IMG/VR virus record: IMGVR_UViG_3300035661_000066 | Span: 1-62,251 of that record | Source: a virus | Direction: 5' to 3' (one strand) | Length of the DNA: 62,251 nt | Shown here: in pieces, positions 32,153 through 39,099 of the stretch | Layout: every line of letters starts with the position of its first letter | Position numbering within the stretch: the stretch's first letter is position 1 | Program-made: the position numbers and the translations under genes | Notes under the pieces: model-generated | Database searches by the model: none | Told to the model about the DNA's origin: nothing | Seen by the model: the letters and a program-made list of their open reading frames with translations, nothing else

Positions 32153-32179
32153 AAAAAGAGCCCGGCTTGTAACCGGGCT
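32153..32179 (-). terminator. Intrinsic terminator after structured RNA
   Basis: Minus strand: AGCCCGG (32179-32173) and CCGGGCT (32165-32159) form a 7-bp stem with a 7-base loop, followed by a T-run (32157-32153). It closes the transcript carrying the 76-residue protein and the folded region 32180-32345. Confidence 0.8.
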
Positions 32180-32345
32180 AACAGCGTCCACGGGGCAAGG
32201 CCCTGGCTGGGTATGGGGAACCCAACCGGGGGTGGCACTCAGGCTAGGGGAAACGCGTCCTAGGGTCCCAGTCTAGCACGCACCTGAATGCTCCCCCCGG
32301 TTGGGGCTGCGCTGTCTGCCGGACACGCAACCCGCCCCGGAGGGT
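32180..32345 (-). ncRNA. Candidate structured RNA / 3' UTR
   Basis: A gene-free 166-base stretch dense in complementary segments. A perfect 12-bp helix (32221-32232 with 32294-32305) encloses a 9-bp helix with one G-U (GCACTCAGG / CCTGAATGC) and a 5-bp CTAGG/CCTAG stem. An alternative hairpin (32303-32307 with 32334-32338) uses the same GGGG, so the two are mutually exclusive. The terminator at 32153-32179 follows. It may be a small RNA or attenuator. Folding is by eye. Confidence 0.5.
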
Positions 32346-32346
32346 C

Positions 32347-32577
32347 TTACTCGCTAGCCTTCTCGGCCAGGGCCTTCAGCTCAGCCAGGGTTTCAACCTG
32401 AGCGGCCTTGACGGCGGCGAGCTCGGCCTTGGCGCCGGCTTCCTTGTGGGTGGTTTGGTGTTGGGTCAGGATTTCCTTGACCTTGGCCGTTACGGCCTTG
32501 TGGTGGGCCTTGATGGCCTTGGCAACTTCCTTGGAAACCAGTTCAGCAACTTTCGGGTCATCGATCAGCTTAGCCAT
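32347..32577 (-). CDS. Small Ala/Lys-rich coiled-coil protein
   Basis: This 76-residue protein is almost entirely helical with heptad-like Ala, Leu and Lys (KEVAKAIKAHHKAVTAKVKE). AGGAGC precedes its ATG. It lies between an early promoter candidate and the structured RNA, so it may be abundant early. Function unknown. Confidence 0.55.
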   Translation of the reverse strand: MAKLIDDPKVAELVSKEVAKAIKAHHKAVTAKVKEILTQHQTTHKEAGAKAELAAVKAAQVETLAELKALAEKASE

Positions 32578-32632
32578 TGTGTAGCTCCTGTGGGTTAAAT
32601 AAAGCTGGGAAGAAGTATCCTCAGCAGATTTA

Positions 32633-32661
32633 ATTCTACTACTCTTTTTACGCGCGGTACA
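32633..32661 (-). promoter_or_regulatory. Probable early promoter, weaker copy
   Basis: Minus strand: TGTACC (32661-32656), 17-bp spacer, TAGAAT (32638-32633), then a CTGCTGAGGATAC leader like the other early promoters. The -35 is one base from the TGTACA of promoter 42745. It would drive the gene at 32577. Confidence 0.45.
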
Positions 32662-32922
32662 TCAAAGTCGATACCAAACTGAAAAATTTTTGCACATTCT
32701 TTTCTCAGCCTTCTTCGCCTCGCGCAACTTGGCAAGCGAGCTGAAAACCACCGCGTAGCTGAAACCAGTGAGGCTCATCAGCTCACTGATGGACTTCGGC
32801 TGCGAGGGCGACAGGGAGGCGTAGACCTGATCAGCCTTGGTGTTGAACTTGGCCTGGTGGGCCGCCCGCTTCTTGGCCGCCGCATTGGCGCGCAGCACCT
32901 GCTGCACGAGATCTTGGAACAT
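32662..32922 (-). CDS. Putative winged-helix DNA-binding protein
   Basis: This 86-residue basic protein has a helix-turn-helix-like segment (SISELMSLTGFSYAVVFSSL, about 45-64), with a basic N-terminal helix. It ends KNFSVWYRL, close in flavour to the WYRN module. Possibly a transcription regulator. No family recognised. Confidence 0.5.
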   Translation of the reverse strand: MFQDLVQQVLRANAAAKKRAAHQAKFNTKADQVYASLSPSQPKSISELMSLTGFSYAVVFSSLAKLREAKKAEKRMCKNFSVWYRL

Positions 32923-32923
32923 G

Positions 32924-33160
32924 TCAGCCTCCCACTAGGTAAATGTCGGTTAGCCAAGCCAGCAGCGTGCCAACGACAAAGGTCAGCGCCAGCAGCCAGC
33001 AGCTGATTGACCCATGCTTACGCACGCGCTCGATGCGGGTGGCGCCAGGCATGGCCTCACGCAGAAACCCGGCGCTCGGGGCCTCAAGGATGTAGCGACG
33101 ACCGTCGGGCAGCCAGACACGGAAGCGACGGCGCTTGTTGGTGAAGATTCTGGTGTTCAA
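32924..33160 (-). CDS. Small membrane protein, TTG start likely
   Basis: This 78-residue protein has a basic N-terminal beta region (RRRFRVWLPDGRRYILEAPS) and one C-terminal membrane helix (WLLALTFVVGTLLAWL). TTG 33160 is preferred because GGGAG lies 6 bases upstream and the longer in-frame reading (to 33262) has non-coding character. The start is uncertain. Confidence 0.45.
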   Translation of the reverse strand: MNTRIFTNKRRRFRVWLPDGRRYILEAPSAGFLREAMPGATRIERVRKHGSISCWLLALTFVVGTLLAWLTDIYLVGG

Positions 33161-33285
33161 GGTACTCTCCCATTTATGGCGTGCTTGGTCGGTCACGGTG
33201 ATTAATGGTTCAGCAGCACGCCATACGCAATCGCCAGCAGCGATGCAAACACTACACAGCAAGATAAAGCAAATACCTTACCCCG

Positions 33286-33441
33286 CTAACAGTTAGTTTC
33301 CTTCGCCTTATTGGCCTGCTCGTTCAAGACAAACTCAATGAGCCGTCCCACGTGGTAAGCAAGCAACGCGTGGTTTTCAATGACGTCATCTAGCTTCAAA
33401 ATCTCGTTTCTAACAGGATCAAATTGTTGCTTGGTATTCAC
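33286..33441 (-). CDS. Small acidic protein, possible stop read-through
   Basis: This 51-residue protein starts at GTG 33441, with AGGAG 8 bases upstream. It is helical (FDPVRNEILKLDDVIENHALLA). After its TAG (33288-33286) the same frame stays open for 27 codons to 33202 and would encode a membrane helix (ALSCCVVFASLLAIAYGVLL). Read-through would give a membrane-anchored form; chance is possible. Confidence 0.5.
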   Translation of the reverse strand: MNTKQQFDPVRNEILKLDDVIENHALLAYHVGRLIEFVLNEQANKAKETNC

Positions 33442-33452
33442 TGTTTGTTCTC

Positions 33453-33557
33453 CTACTTTTTGAGCCATTCGACATAGGCTTTGCAACGAAAATACGAAGC
33501 GATGCCGAAAGCAACGAAGAGAAGCCCGAGAATCGCTCCCTGCCAAAAGTCCGTCAT
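33453..33557 (-). CDS. Very small membrane protein
   Basis: This 34-residue protein (MTDFWQGAILGLLFVAFGIAS...) is one membrane helix with a basic C-terminus. ATG 33557 overlaps the stop of the upstream Cys-rich gene (ATGA) and has AGGG upstream. Function unknown. Confidence 0.5.
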   Translation of the reverse strand: MTDFWQGAILGLLFVAFGIASYFRCKAYVEWLKK

Positions 33558-33727
33558 TTGATGCCCTTCCATTGACACCCGGCACACGCCGGGTCGTCGT
33601 TTTCCAGTTGATACCGGCACTCGGGCGGCAGCCAACCTGTGGATTGGATCGGCGGCCTGTTGTGGCAAGAGTGTCGGTATCGGTCTACGGTCACACGCTG
33701 ACCATTGATGACGAGTTCAACCGGCAT
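33554..33727 (-). CDS. Small Cys-rich protein
   Basis: This 57-residue protein (MPVELVINGQRVTVDRYRH...) has two beta strands then spaced Cys/His residues (HSCH, PECR, CAGC) that could bind zinc. It overlaps the genes on both sides by 11 and 4 bases, which supports it as a real coupled gene. Function unknown. Confidence 0.6.
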   Translation of the reverse strand: MPVELVINGQRVTVDRYRHSCHNRPPIQSTGWLPPECRYQLENDDPACAGCQWKGIK

Positions 33728-34343
33728 TGTTGGCGCCTTTCAGTCTGGCCTCGATGGCGCGGGCAAATAGCAAATCGAAATCGTCTCCGCCCATTCCATC
33801 TGTAATCTCGATTGAATCTCGAACGTCAAAAATGTCCGCATCCGTCAGCGCCTGCGCCGGTTGCTGCAATCCGTAAGCATTCAATGCGAAACAGACCCAT
33901 TTAGCCAATTGATCATCAGCCAGTGCGTTTCCCTCACCGTCCTCATATGTGCCGCACCAAATGTCATGCTTGTGGTCGGCATCGTGAACCTCGCCTAGTC
34001 CGGGTGCATGGAACTTCTGCGCCGGTTGCTCCGGCTGCGGCGCGGCGGCGAGCATGTCACGCAACGCATTGCCCGCTTCATGCATGTCAAGCAGTGACGA
34101 AAAGCTCAGAACAACGCGGTGTGACATGCCACCACCAGCGGTCACGCTTTCCATCGACACCGCGCCCTTTTTCAGACACTCCGGAACGGCCACCGGCTCG
34201 GGCGGGATGGCGGCGAGGATATGACGAACCTTAGCTTTGAAGTCGTCTTTACCCTTTTCAGGCATGTATTCCCACGGGTAGTCGAACGATTCGGCCAGCC
34301 ATTTGGCCGCCTCGGCGATCTTCATGTCTCGGTCTTGGCTCAT
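33717..34343 (-). CDS. Accessory protein of temperate-phage type, unknown
   Basis: This 208-residue protein contains repeats of a style common in accessory genes of proteobacterial phages and prophages (AAIPPEPVAVPECLKKG; a Pro/Gln-rich linker PQPEQPAQK). The region is less G/C-biased at third codon positions than the replication genes, consistent with transfer. Function unknown. Confidence 0.5.
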   Translation of the reverse strand: MSQDRDMKIAEAAKWLAESFDYPWEYMPEKGKDDFKAKVRHILAAIPPEPVAVPECLKKGAVSMESVTAGGGMSHRVVLSFSSLLDMHEAGNALRDMLAAAPQPEQPAQKFHAPGLGEVHDADHKHDIWCGTYEDGEGNALADDQLAKWVCFALNAYGLQQPAQALTDADIFDVRDSIEITDGMGGDDFDLLFARAIEARLKGANNAG

Positions 34344-34516
34344 TTCTTCACCGCTTCCATAACGTTGTCGCCAGCGGCCTTCAGTAGCGCGGCGGTCTTG
34401 TCGAAAGGCCAGCGCCGGTAGTCTTCCGCGCTGGCCGGTAGCGTCACAACATCAGCAACCACGGCGACCGGCGTCAGCACGACAGCAACAGCCGCCTTTA
34501 GCAGATTTGCAATCAT
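34340..34516 (-). CDS. Small hydrophobic protein
   Basis: This 58-residue protein (MIANLLKAAVAVVLTPVAV...) has one N-terminal hydrophobic helix. GGAGG lies 7 bases before ATG 34516. It overlaps both neighbours by 4 bases. Function unknown. Confidence 0.5.
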   Translation of the reverse strand: MIANLLKAAVAVVLTPVAVVADVVTLPASAEDYRRWPFDKTAALLKAAGDNVMEAVKK

Positions 34517-34965
34517 TTCCCTGCCTCCCTCAGTGCGGCGCGGCCTGCTTGCCATGCAGCCCATGACATCAGTTCCAGCGCCGACGAATACTGCTTAGGG
34601 TTACTTCCGGCGTCATAGTCAAGGGTGTAACCCTGTCGTGTCGCCCACGCTTCAAACTCTTCCCGCTCCCCCGCCTCGTCATGCGCTGGCAGCACGGGGG
34701 CGGCGTAGAGTGGTTCGTTGGTAAGCCCGGTTACCTCGTGGAATGGGCCGCATGCGCTGACGTAACCACATTCGTCAGCGTTGCCATATTGCGGTGCATA
34801 GGCCCGGTACATGACCGGCACCGCCTCGCACTTGGCCAGCAGGGCGGCGAGGTCGACATCCATGATGGCTTCCCGCTGGCTCATGGCGTCATTTTCGCTA
34901 TGCAGCCAACGGGCGTAGATCTCGTTTCTCACCATCTCGCCGAATTTCTTTGCGTCAGTCAGCAT
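34513..34965 (-). CDS. Accessory protein of unknown function
   Basis: This 150-residue protein ends in a pattern (EFEAWATRQGYTLDY ... ALELMSWAAWQAGRAAL) seen in many hypothetical proteins of Burkholderia-type phages and prophages. It belongs to the same accessory block as 33717. Function unknown. Confidence 0.5.
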   Translation of the reverse strand: MLTDAKKFGEMVRNEIYARWLHSENDAMSQREAIMDVDLAALLAKCEAVPVMYRAYAPQYGNADECGYVSACGPFHEVTGLTNEPLYAAPVLPAHDEAGEREEFEAWATRQGYTLDYDAGSNPKQYSSALELMSWAAWQAGRAALREAGK

Positions 34966-34968
34966 GGC

Positions 34969-35466
34969 TCAGTCCTCGTAGATGCCGTGGAGCGTCTTGA
35001 ACATGCGCAGCAGACGGTCTGCGCCAATTTCACATATCGCAGCTTTTGCTTGAGATGCCGTCTGGAAGCACGGAGATATTCCGCCGATAGCTTCAATGGC
35101 AGCCAAGTGATCAACACACACTGCTTCGCTATGCACAAACCGGATAACAAACGGGCTGTCCCCAGCAAAGCATTCTTGCGTCCCCGGCTGATGGCGCAGC
35201 AACAGCAACGTGTCGATGGCGTCGGCGTAGGCGCGCGCCACCTCTGCTGATTGGAAGAAGTTGCCGTGGTTGTATAGCTCGGGGTTGCCGTGGCGCATCA
35301 TGCCGTTGAAAACCGTAAGACGGCCATTAAGGCTATGCAGCCACCAGAACCTCTTCGCCTTAGTCAGCAGCGACGGCGCGCGCTCGGGCGCTTCGATGAT
35401 GGCGCGCAAGGCTGCGGCCTCGGCTTCCAGCGCGGTCAGGCGCTGCAGGGCTTGGTTCTTGTCCAT
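34969..35466 (-). CDS. Accessory protein with N-terminal coiled coil
   Basis: This 165-residue protein starts with a coiled coil (QRLTALEAEAAALRAIIEAPE) followed by an alpha/beta domain. It overlaps nothing and lies 3 bases upstream of the 34965 start. No family recognised. Confidence 0.5.
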   Translation of the reverse strand: MDKNQALQRLTALEAEAAALRAIIEAPERAPSLLTKAKRFWWLHSLNGRLTVFNGMMRHGNPELYNHGNFFQSAEVARAYADAIDTLLLLRHQPGTQECFAGDSPFVIRFVHSEAVCVDHLAAIEAIGGISPCFQTASQAKAAICEIGADRLLRMFKTLHGIYED

Positions 35467-35481
35467 GTTACTCGCTCCTAT

Positions 35482-35676
35482 TTAGCAGTTGCTAAGAATG
35501 GCGTAAGCCTTGCAGCAACCGAGCAGCTCCTTAGCGGTGGCATCGGCTTCCTCGAAAGTCGTGAACGGGAAAGCTCCTCGAACATTACTGTCGTAGAGAA
35601 TCACCTGCGGCGTGCGCGGGACGTTGATCACGTCGGCAACAAAACCCTCTCGGGTATTAATGAAGTAAAGCGCCAT
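35482..35676 (-). CDS. Small alpha/beta protein
   Basis: This 64-residue protein (MALYFINTREGFVADVINV...) looks like a compact beta-beta-alpha fold; FTTFEEADATAKELL resembles a YjbQ/DUF-type small-domain helix. No firm family. Confidence 0.5.
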   Translation of the reverse strand: MALYFINTREGFVADVINVPRTPQVILYDSNVRGAFPFTTFEEADATAKELLGCCKAYAILSNC

Positions 35677-35707
35677 TTCGGTTCCCCTGTTATCAGTTTG
35701 GCAACAT

Positions 35708-35747
35708 CGCCACGACAGCCGCCTTGTTAAAAGCGACTGTCGTGGCG
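35708..35747. terminator. Intercistronic 11-bp stem hairpin
   Basis: CGCCACGACAG (35708-35718) pairs exactly with CTGTCGTGGCG (35737-35747). The motif GGCAACATCGCCA (35699-35711) overlaps it and recurs at 36167-36179 and, with one change, 29447-29459. No T-run. Likely attenuator or RNA-stability element. Confidence 0.55.
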
Positions 35748-35757
35748 GGGTTGTCAG

Positions 35758-36144
35758 TTATGCATAATCTTCGGCATCGAATTGCGTCAAAAGAGTACCA
35801 AACCCGTCTGCGTCATCTTTCGCGTAATACCAATCGCAGATGATATCGATGCCGTTCCCCAGAACGAGATAAACGCAGTGGTGAGATTTCCCCTTGGCGA
35901 AGTACAAGCCGGCCTCGTCGAGATTAAAAATAAGTTCCATGGCCGCTTTCATGTCATTAACCTTGGCATATACATCTCCGTCATGTACGCCGGCCACCTT
36001 CCAATCATTCTGATCCATGTAGGCGATCAGATTTGCGACGATGCGTCGCTCAAGCTTTCCGTTGGCGCTGACCTTCCGCCCATATCGATTGAGCATAAGA
36101 GCATCAATATCGAGCGCCGGCGCTTGAATGATTTCTTTCTCCAC
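35758..36144 (-). CDS. Accessory protein, GTG start
   Basis: This 128-residue protein uses GTG 36144, with AAGGAG 6 bases upstream, rather than ATG 36174, which precedes the ribosome site. The C-terminal domain is beta-rich and acidic (CVYLVLGNGIDIICDWYYAKDD). Function unknown. Confidence 0.55.
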   Translation of the reverse strand: MEKEIIQAPALDIDALMLNRYGRKVSANGKLERRIVANLIAYMDQNDWKVAGVHDGDVYAKVNDMKAAMELIFNLDEAGLYFAKGKSHHCVYLVLGNGIDIICDWYYAKDDADGFGTLLTQFDAEDYA

Positions 36145-36182
36145 CGCTATCTCCTTTTCTGTGTTCGGCAACATCGCCAGCG

Positions 36183-36206
36183 AAAGCCACTCCGGGGAAT
36201 GGCTTT
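36183..36206. terminator. Intercistronic 7-bp stem hairpin
   Basis: AAAGCCA (36183-36189) pairs with TGGCTTT (36200-36206), preceded by the shared motif GGCAACATCGCCA. It lies between the genes at 36221 and 36144. Confidence 0.45.
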
Positions 36207-36220
36207 GACTTGCGGGGTTG

Positions 36221-36409
36221 TTAGGCGGCGGTCTTCGTCATTTCGCATTCTGCAAAGAAATCTTGCGAGTAACGGATATAGTCGCCGACCTGAACCTGGC
36301 GAGCGTACCCGCCCTTGGTCCAGCTAAACGGGGTCTTGCTGTCCATCGCTTCGTAGGCGGCCATGGTCTGCAGGTTGATCAGTGCAACGGTGTGGTTGGA
36401 TTGGTTCAT
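36221..36409 (-). CDS. Promoter-proximal small early protein
   Basis: This 62-residue protein (MNQSNHTVALINLQTMAAY...) is the first gene after promoter 36444-36471, with AGGGGA before its ATG. It looks like a small beta domain. Function unknown. Confidence 0.55.
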   Translation of the reverse strand: MNQSNHTVALINLQTMAAYEAMDSKTPFSWTKGGYARQVQVGDYIRYSQDFFAECEMTKTAA

Positions 36410-36443
36410 TTCGTTCCCCTGCATTCGTTGTGTTGATGTAGTT

Positions 36444-36471
36444 ACTATAACCCGCCGCGCCAGTTTGTAAA
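36444..36471 (-). promoter_or_regulatory. Early sigma70 promoter, copy 4
   Basis: Minus strand: -35 TTTACA (36471-36466), 16-bp spacer, -10 TATAGT (36449-36444). The upstream A/T block (AAAATAATGG) matches promoters 16908 and 39924, but the leader is different and lacks the CTGCTGAGGA box. Confidence 0.7.
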
Positions 36472-36496
36472 CCATTATTTTCAAAATTTTGGCAAC

Positions 36497-36817
36497 TTAT
36501 AGCTGATCCACTGGGCGGCTTGAGATGCGGTAGTACCGCGTCCGCCCGATGGTCATGGTCTGCAGGCCTGGGACCTGCTGCCACGCCAGGTAGCGCCCCA
36601 TCGTCACGTGCATGGAGTTGAACCGCACCCCAGTCGCCTGCGCCAGCCGCTTGGTCGAGAACCACTGGTGGCGGTGGCTGCGCAGGAAGTGCTCAATGGC
36701 GTCACGGTGCGTGGGGCGACGACCTGGCTCGCCGGCGCGCCGTCGCTTGGGCACGGCCGGCTTAGGTACCACCGGCGACGGGAGCAGCTGCACGAGCTGA
36801 GCCAGGGCCAGGTTCAT
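36497..36817 (-). CDS. Putative helix-turn-helix protein
   Basis: This 106-residue basic protein has a Pro/Arg-rich N-terminal half and a C-terminal winged-helix-like domain (HRDAIEHFLRSHRHQWFSTK, then RLAQATGVRFNSMHVTMGRY). ATG 36817 overlaps the upstream stop. Probably DNA binding; possible regulator. Confidence 0.5.
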   Translation of the reverse strand: MNLALAQLVQLLPSPVVPKPAVPKRRRAGEPGRRPTHRDAIEHFLRSHRHQWFSTKRLAQATGVRFNSMHVTMGRYLAWQQVPGLQTMTIGRTRYYRISSRPVDQL

Positions 36818-37224
36818 CGACCGGCCCCAGCCGGCAGCGGCCACCAGCGGACCGGCACGCTGCGCACGGCGTTGTCGTGCTCGTAATACTGGCTCGTAGT
36901 TTCACAAAGCACGGTGTGGTCCCAGCTCACCAAGAACAGCTGGTCAGCAGGGCTGAACTGGGCAACCACCACACCACCGTCATCCAGCTCCACCAGGAGC
37001 TTCGTGCCGTCCTTGGGTGCCAGGGCCATGGGCCGCGCCTGGTCGTCGTAAGCTGCCTGCTGGCCAGCGTGCCACGCCCGGTTCGCCAGCTTGTCAAGCG
37101 CCGTAACCAGGTTCCGCCCATCGTGGACGACCAGCTCGTTGATGGGGTTGCCATCGTAGTCGTGCATCACGCCCGTCTGGAACCCGGCCTCGCGGGCCCA
37201 TCGCAGCAAGCTCTCAGCGTTCAT
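36814..37224 (-). CDS. Hypothetical protein
   Basis: This 136-residue protein (MNAESLLRWAREAGFQTGV...) has a C-terminal beta region (GTKLLVELDDGGVVVAQF). It overlaps the genes on both sides. No family recognised. Confidence 0.5.
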   Translation of the reverse strand: MNAESLLRWAREAGFQTGVMHDYDGNPINELVVHDGRNLVTALDKLANRAWHAGQQAAYDDQARPMALAPKDGTKLLVELDDGGVVVAQFSPADQLFLVSWDHTVLCETTSQYYEHDNAVRSVPVRWWPLPAGAGR

Positions 37225-37405
37225 GTTCGTCCTCCAGCTGATCGACCCCGTCACGGATGGCGAGCCGGGCATCCACCAGATATCCACTGACGGCGTGCCG
37301 GATCGGCGTTTCCGCTACCCAGTCGTTCAGCTTTTCGAGCTCGTCAAGTCGGCGAAGAAGTTTCTTGCGCAGGTTAGCATCTGCGACCCCGTGCTTAGTT
37401 TCCAT
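37214..37405 (-). CDS. Small helical protein
   Basis: This 63-residue charged protein (METKHGVADANLRKKLLRR...) is probably a helical pair. ATG 37405 has GGAG 6 bases upstream and is preferred to 37417. It overlaps its neighbours by 11 bases each side. Confidence 0.5.
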   Translation of the reverse strand: METKHGVADANLRKKLLRRLDELEKLNDWVAETPIRHAVSGYLVDARLAIRDGVDQLEDEHER

Positions 37406-37583
37406 AGTGATCTCCAATTGATTGGTGAAGGCAGGTAGTGGTAACGGGTTGCGTTAGGCTGGCGACCAGCCACAGTGCCTCAAGGGTCAGCACCCACGTG
37501 AGCACCAGGACAGCCACCGCTGTCAGCGTCTGCTTAGACGGCAGACCTAGCTTGGGCGCCCAGTCAGTTGTGAGCGCCAGCAT
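37395..37583 (-). CDS. Small membrane protein
   Basis: This 62-residue protein (MLALTTDWAPKLGLPSKQT...) has one membrane helix (TAVAVLVLTWVLTLEALWLVA). It overlaps genes on both sides. Function unknown. Confidence 0.5.
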   Translation of the reverse strand: MLALTTDWAPKLGLPSKQTLTAVAVLVLTWVLTLEALWLVASLTQPVTTTCLHQSIGDHYGN

Positions 37584-37746
37584 CGCTGCCCTCCTTGCGC
37601 AAGGTTGCCTCGTAGTCATCCAAGGCGAGGGTCCAACTGCGTAGGTGGTCGCGCAGCTCGTCACGGCAAGCCGCTGAATCGAGCAGGTCACTGGAGAAGA
37701 TGCAGGCATCCAGCGCGTCCATAGCCTTTAGGTGGTGGTAGTCCAT
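37564..37746 (-). CDS. Small acidic helical protein
   Basis: This 60-residue protein (MDYHHLKAMDALDACIFSS...) is acidic and helical. It lies in the run of small overlapping early genes. Function unknown. Confidence 0.45.
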   Translation of the reverse strand: MDYHHLKAMDALDACIFSSDLLDSAACRDELRDHLRSWTLALDDYEATLRKEGSDAGAHN

Positions 37747-37749
37747 AGG

Positions 37750-37971
37750 TCAATCCTTTCTCGCACGTCGTTGCTTGATCTCGCGCAGCAGCTCCCGCTG
37801 CAGCTCAGCCTCCTGCAGCTGCTGGCGGCGCGTCTTGGCCAGGCAGCCGTAGATGCCGAAGGGCAGGCCCAGCACCGGGACAAACAGCACCAGCAGGCCA
37901 CAGAGCCAATGGCCCCGGGCAGCGGCCACCAGGCCCATCACGAGGCCCACCAAGGCGAACAGGAGGATCAT
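37750..37971 (-). CDS. Small two-segment membrane protein
   Basis: This 73-residue protein has two hydrophobic segments (about 1-17 and 21-44) and a charged helical tail (RRQQLQEAELQRELLREIK). No family recognised. Confidence 0.5.
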   Translation of the reverse strand: MILLFALVGLVMGLVAAARGHWLCGLLVLFVPVLGLPFGIYGCLAKTRRQQLQEAELQRELLREIKQRRARKD

Positions 37972-38165
37972 GGCTGCACCTCCGGTCGGGTTTCCAGGGT
38001 GGCGGTCCAGCGCACGCAGGGCTCACACCGCCCGCTGTTCTGGCGCCACTCGCCGTGGCTGGGGCTGGCGGTAGGCTTGCACTCGAACCACAGCCACATG
38101 CCGTTGCGGTCCATGGCCAGGTAGCGGGCCCAGGTCGGGGCGTCTTGCCAAGAGGGCTTGTTCAC
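37968..38165 (-). CDS. Small Trp/Cys-containing protein
   Basis: This 65-residue protein has many Trp residues and a CEPC motif (GRCEPCVRW), possibly a zinc or redox site. It overlaps both neighbours by 4 bases. Function unknown. Confidence 0.45.
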   Translation of the reverse strand: MNKPSWQDAPTWARYLAMDRNGMWLWFECKPTASPSHGEWRQNSGRCEPCVRWTATLETRPEVQP

Positions 38166-38446
38166 TGCTTGTCTCCTTTCATGATCTCGTTGTACTGCTC
38201 CAGGGTGATGGTCGCGCCGTGCTTAGCTGGGTCCTCGCTCAGCTGATCGGGATCCGGCCCCGCCACCGCTTGGCTAGCGGCACGCAGCACCTGCTTGACC
38301 TGGCTGGCGGCCTCAGGCGCCAGGTGGGCCTGGAGCTCGACCCGCAGCAGCGGTTGTGGCGCCACCTGCTCGAGATAGAGCTGGTAGCCCATGAGCCGCA
38401 GCACAGCGAGGCTGATCAGCAAGAGGGCTAGGATAAACTTGCTCAT
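38162..38446 (-). CDS. Membrane-anchored small protein
   Basis: This 94-residue protein has one N-terminal membrane helix (FILALLLISLAVLRLMGY) and an exported-looking acidic helical domain. It might be periplasmic. Function unknown. Confidence 0.5.
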   Translation of the reverse strand: MSKFILALLLISLAVLRLMGYQLYLEQVAPQPLLRVELQAHLAPEAASQVKQVLRAASQAVAGPDPDQLSEDPAKHGATITLEQYNEIMKGDKQ

Positions 38447-38589
38447 GGTCGATCTCCTCGGCCTTGGCGTGGCTCAGGTGGCGGGTAGGCTTGGTCAACC
38501 AGGTACGGGAAGCAGAGGCGGATCAGCCGGCCCTGCACGTACCAGGCCAGGTCGACCCACTTGCAGATCAGGTCGGCGAAGGTAGGCAT
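38443..38589 (-). CDS. Very small hypothetical protein
   Basis: This 48-residue protein (MPTFADLICKWVDLAWYVQ...) has an amphipathic N-terminal helix and a Pro/Arg tail. It overlaps the next gene by 4 bases. Function unknown. Confidence 0.4.
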   Translation of the reverse strand: MPTFADLICKWVDLAWYVQGRLIRLCFPYLVDQAYPPPEPRQGRGDRP

Positions 38590-38600
38590 GGTGAGCGCTC

Positions 38601-39083
38601 CTAAAGAAAGACCGCGTTGGTAAAGTCGGTGTGGGCATTCACCACCGCCCACTCCAGGTCAACCTCACGGAAGTCGGCGTGGCGGACCGTGGCGCTTTGC
38701 AGGTTGGCGAACTTCAGGCTCGCCCGGTAGAACGAGGCCCCCGAGGCCGTGGCTTGCCGCAGGTCCGCGTGGTCCAGCGTGGCCCCGATGAACCGCACCC
38801 CCGTGAGCTCGGCCTGCGTCAGGTCCGCGTAGCTCAGGTCGCTACCCGCCAAGTCAGCCCCGATCAGCGTCGCCTGGCTGAGGTTCGTGCCCAGCAGGTG
38901 GCAGCCCCGCAGCTTAGCTCCGATGAGCACGACGCCGGCCAGGTCGAGGCCTGACAGGTCCTGACCCGACAGGTCCACCTCCGTCGTGTGCAGCTGCGCC
39001 AGGCTCTGCTTCAAGATGCTGGCTGGGCAGGTGACGTAAATGCCCCCGTCTAAGTCCTTGATTTGTATGAAGTTTTGTGCCAT
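38601..39083 (-). CDS. Pentapeptide repeat protein
   Basis: This 160-residue protein has about 20 tandem A(D/N)LXX-type pentapeptides from residue 35 to 158 (DLSGQDLSGLDLAG, ADLAGSDLSYADL), which fold as a right-handed quadrilateral beta helix. Some such proteins (Qnr, MfpA) mimic DNA and bind gyrase, and others are toxin-immunity or inhibitor proteins. In an early operon a host-enzyme inhibitor or protector role is plausible. Confidence 0.85.
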   Translation of the reverse strand: MAQNFIQIKDLDGGIYVTCPASILKQSLAQLHTTEVDLSGQDLSGLDLAGVVLIGAKLRGCHLLGTNLSQATLIGADLAGSDLSYADLTQAELTGVRFIGATLDHADLRQATASGASFYRASLKFANLQSATVRHADFREVDLEWAVVNAHTDFTNAVFL

Positions 39084-39099
39084 GGTGCTCCCCCTAGCG

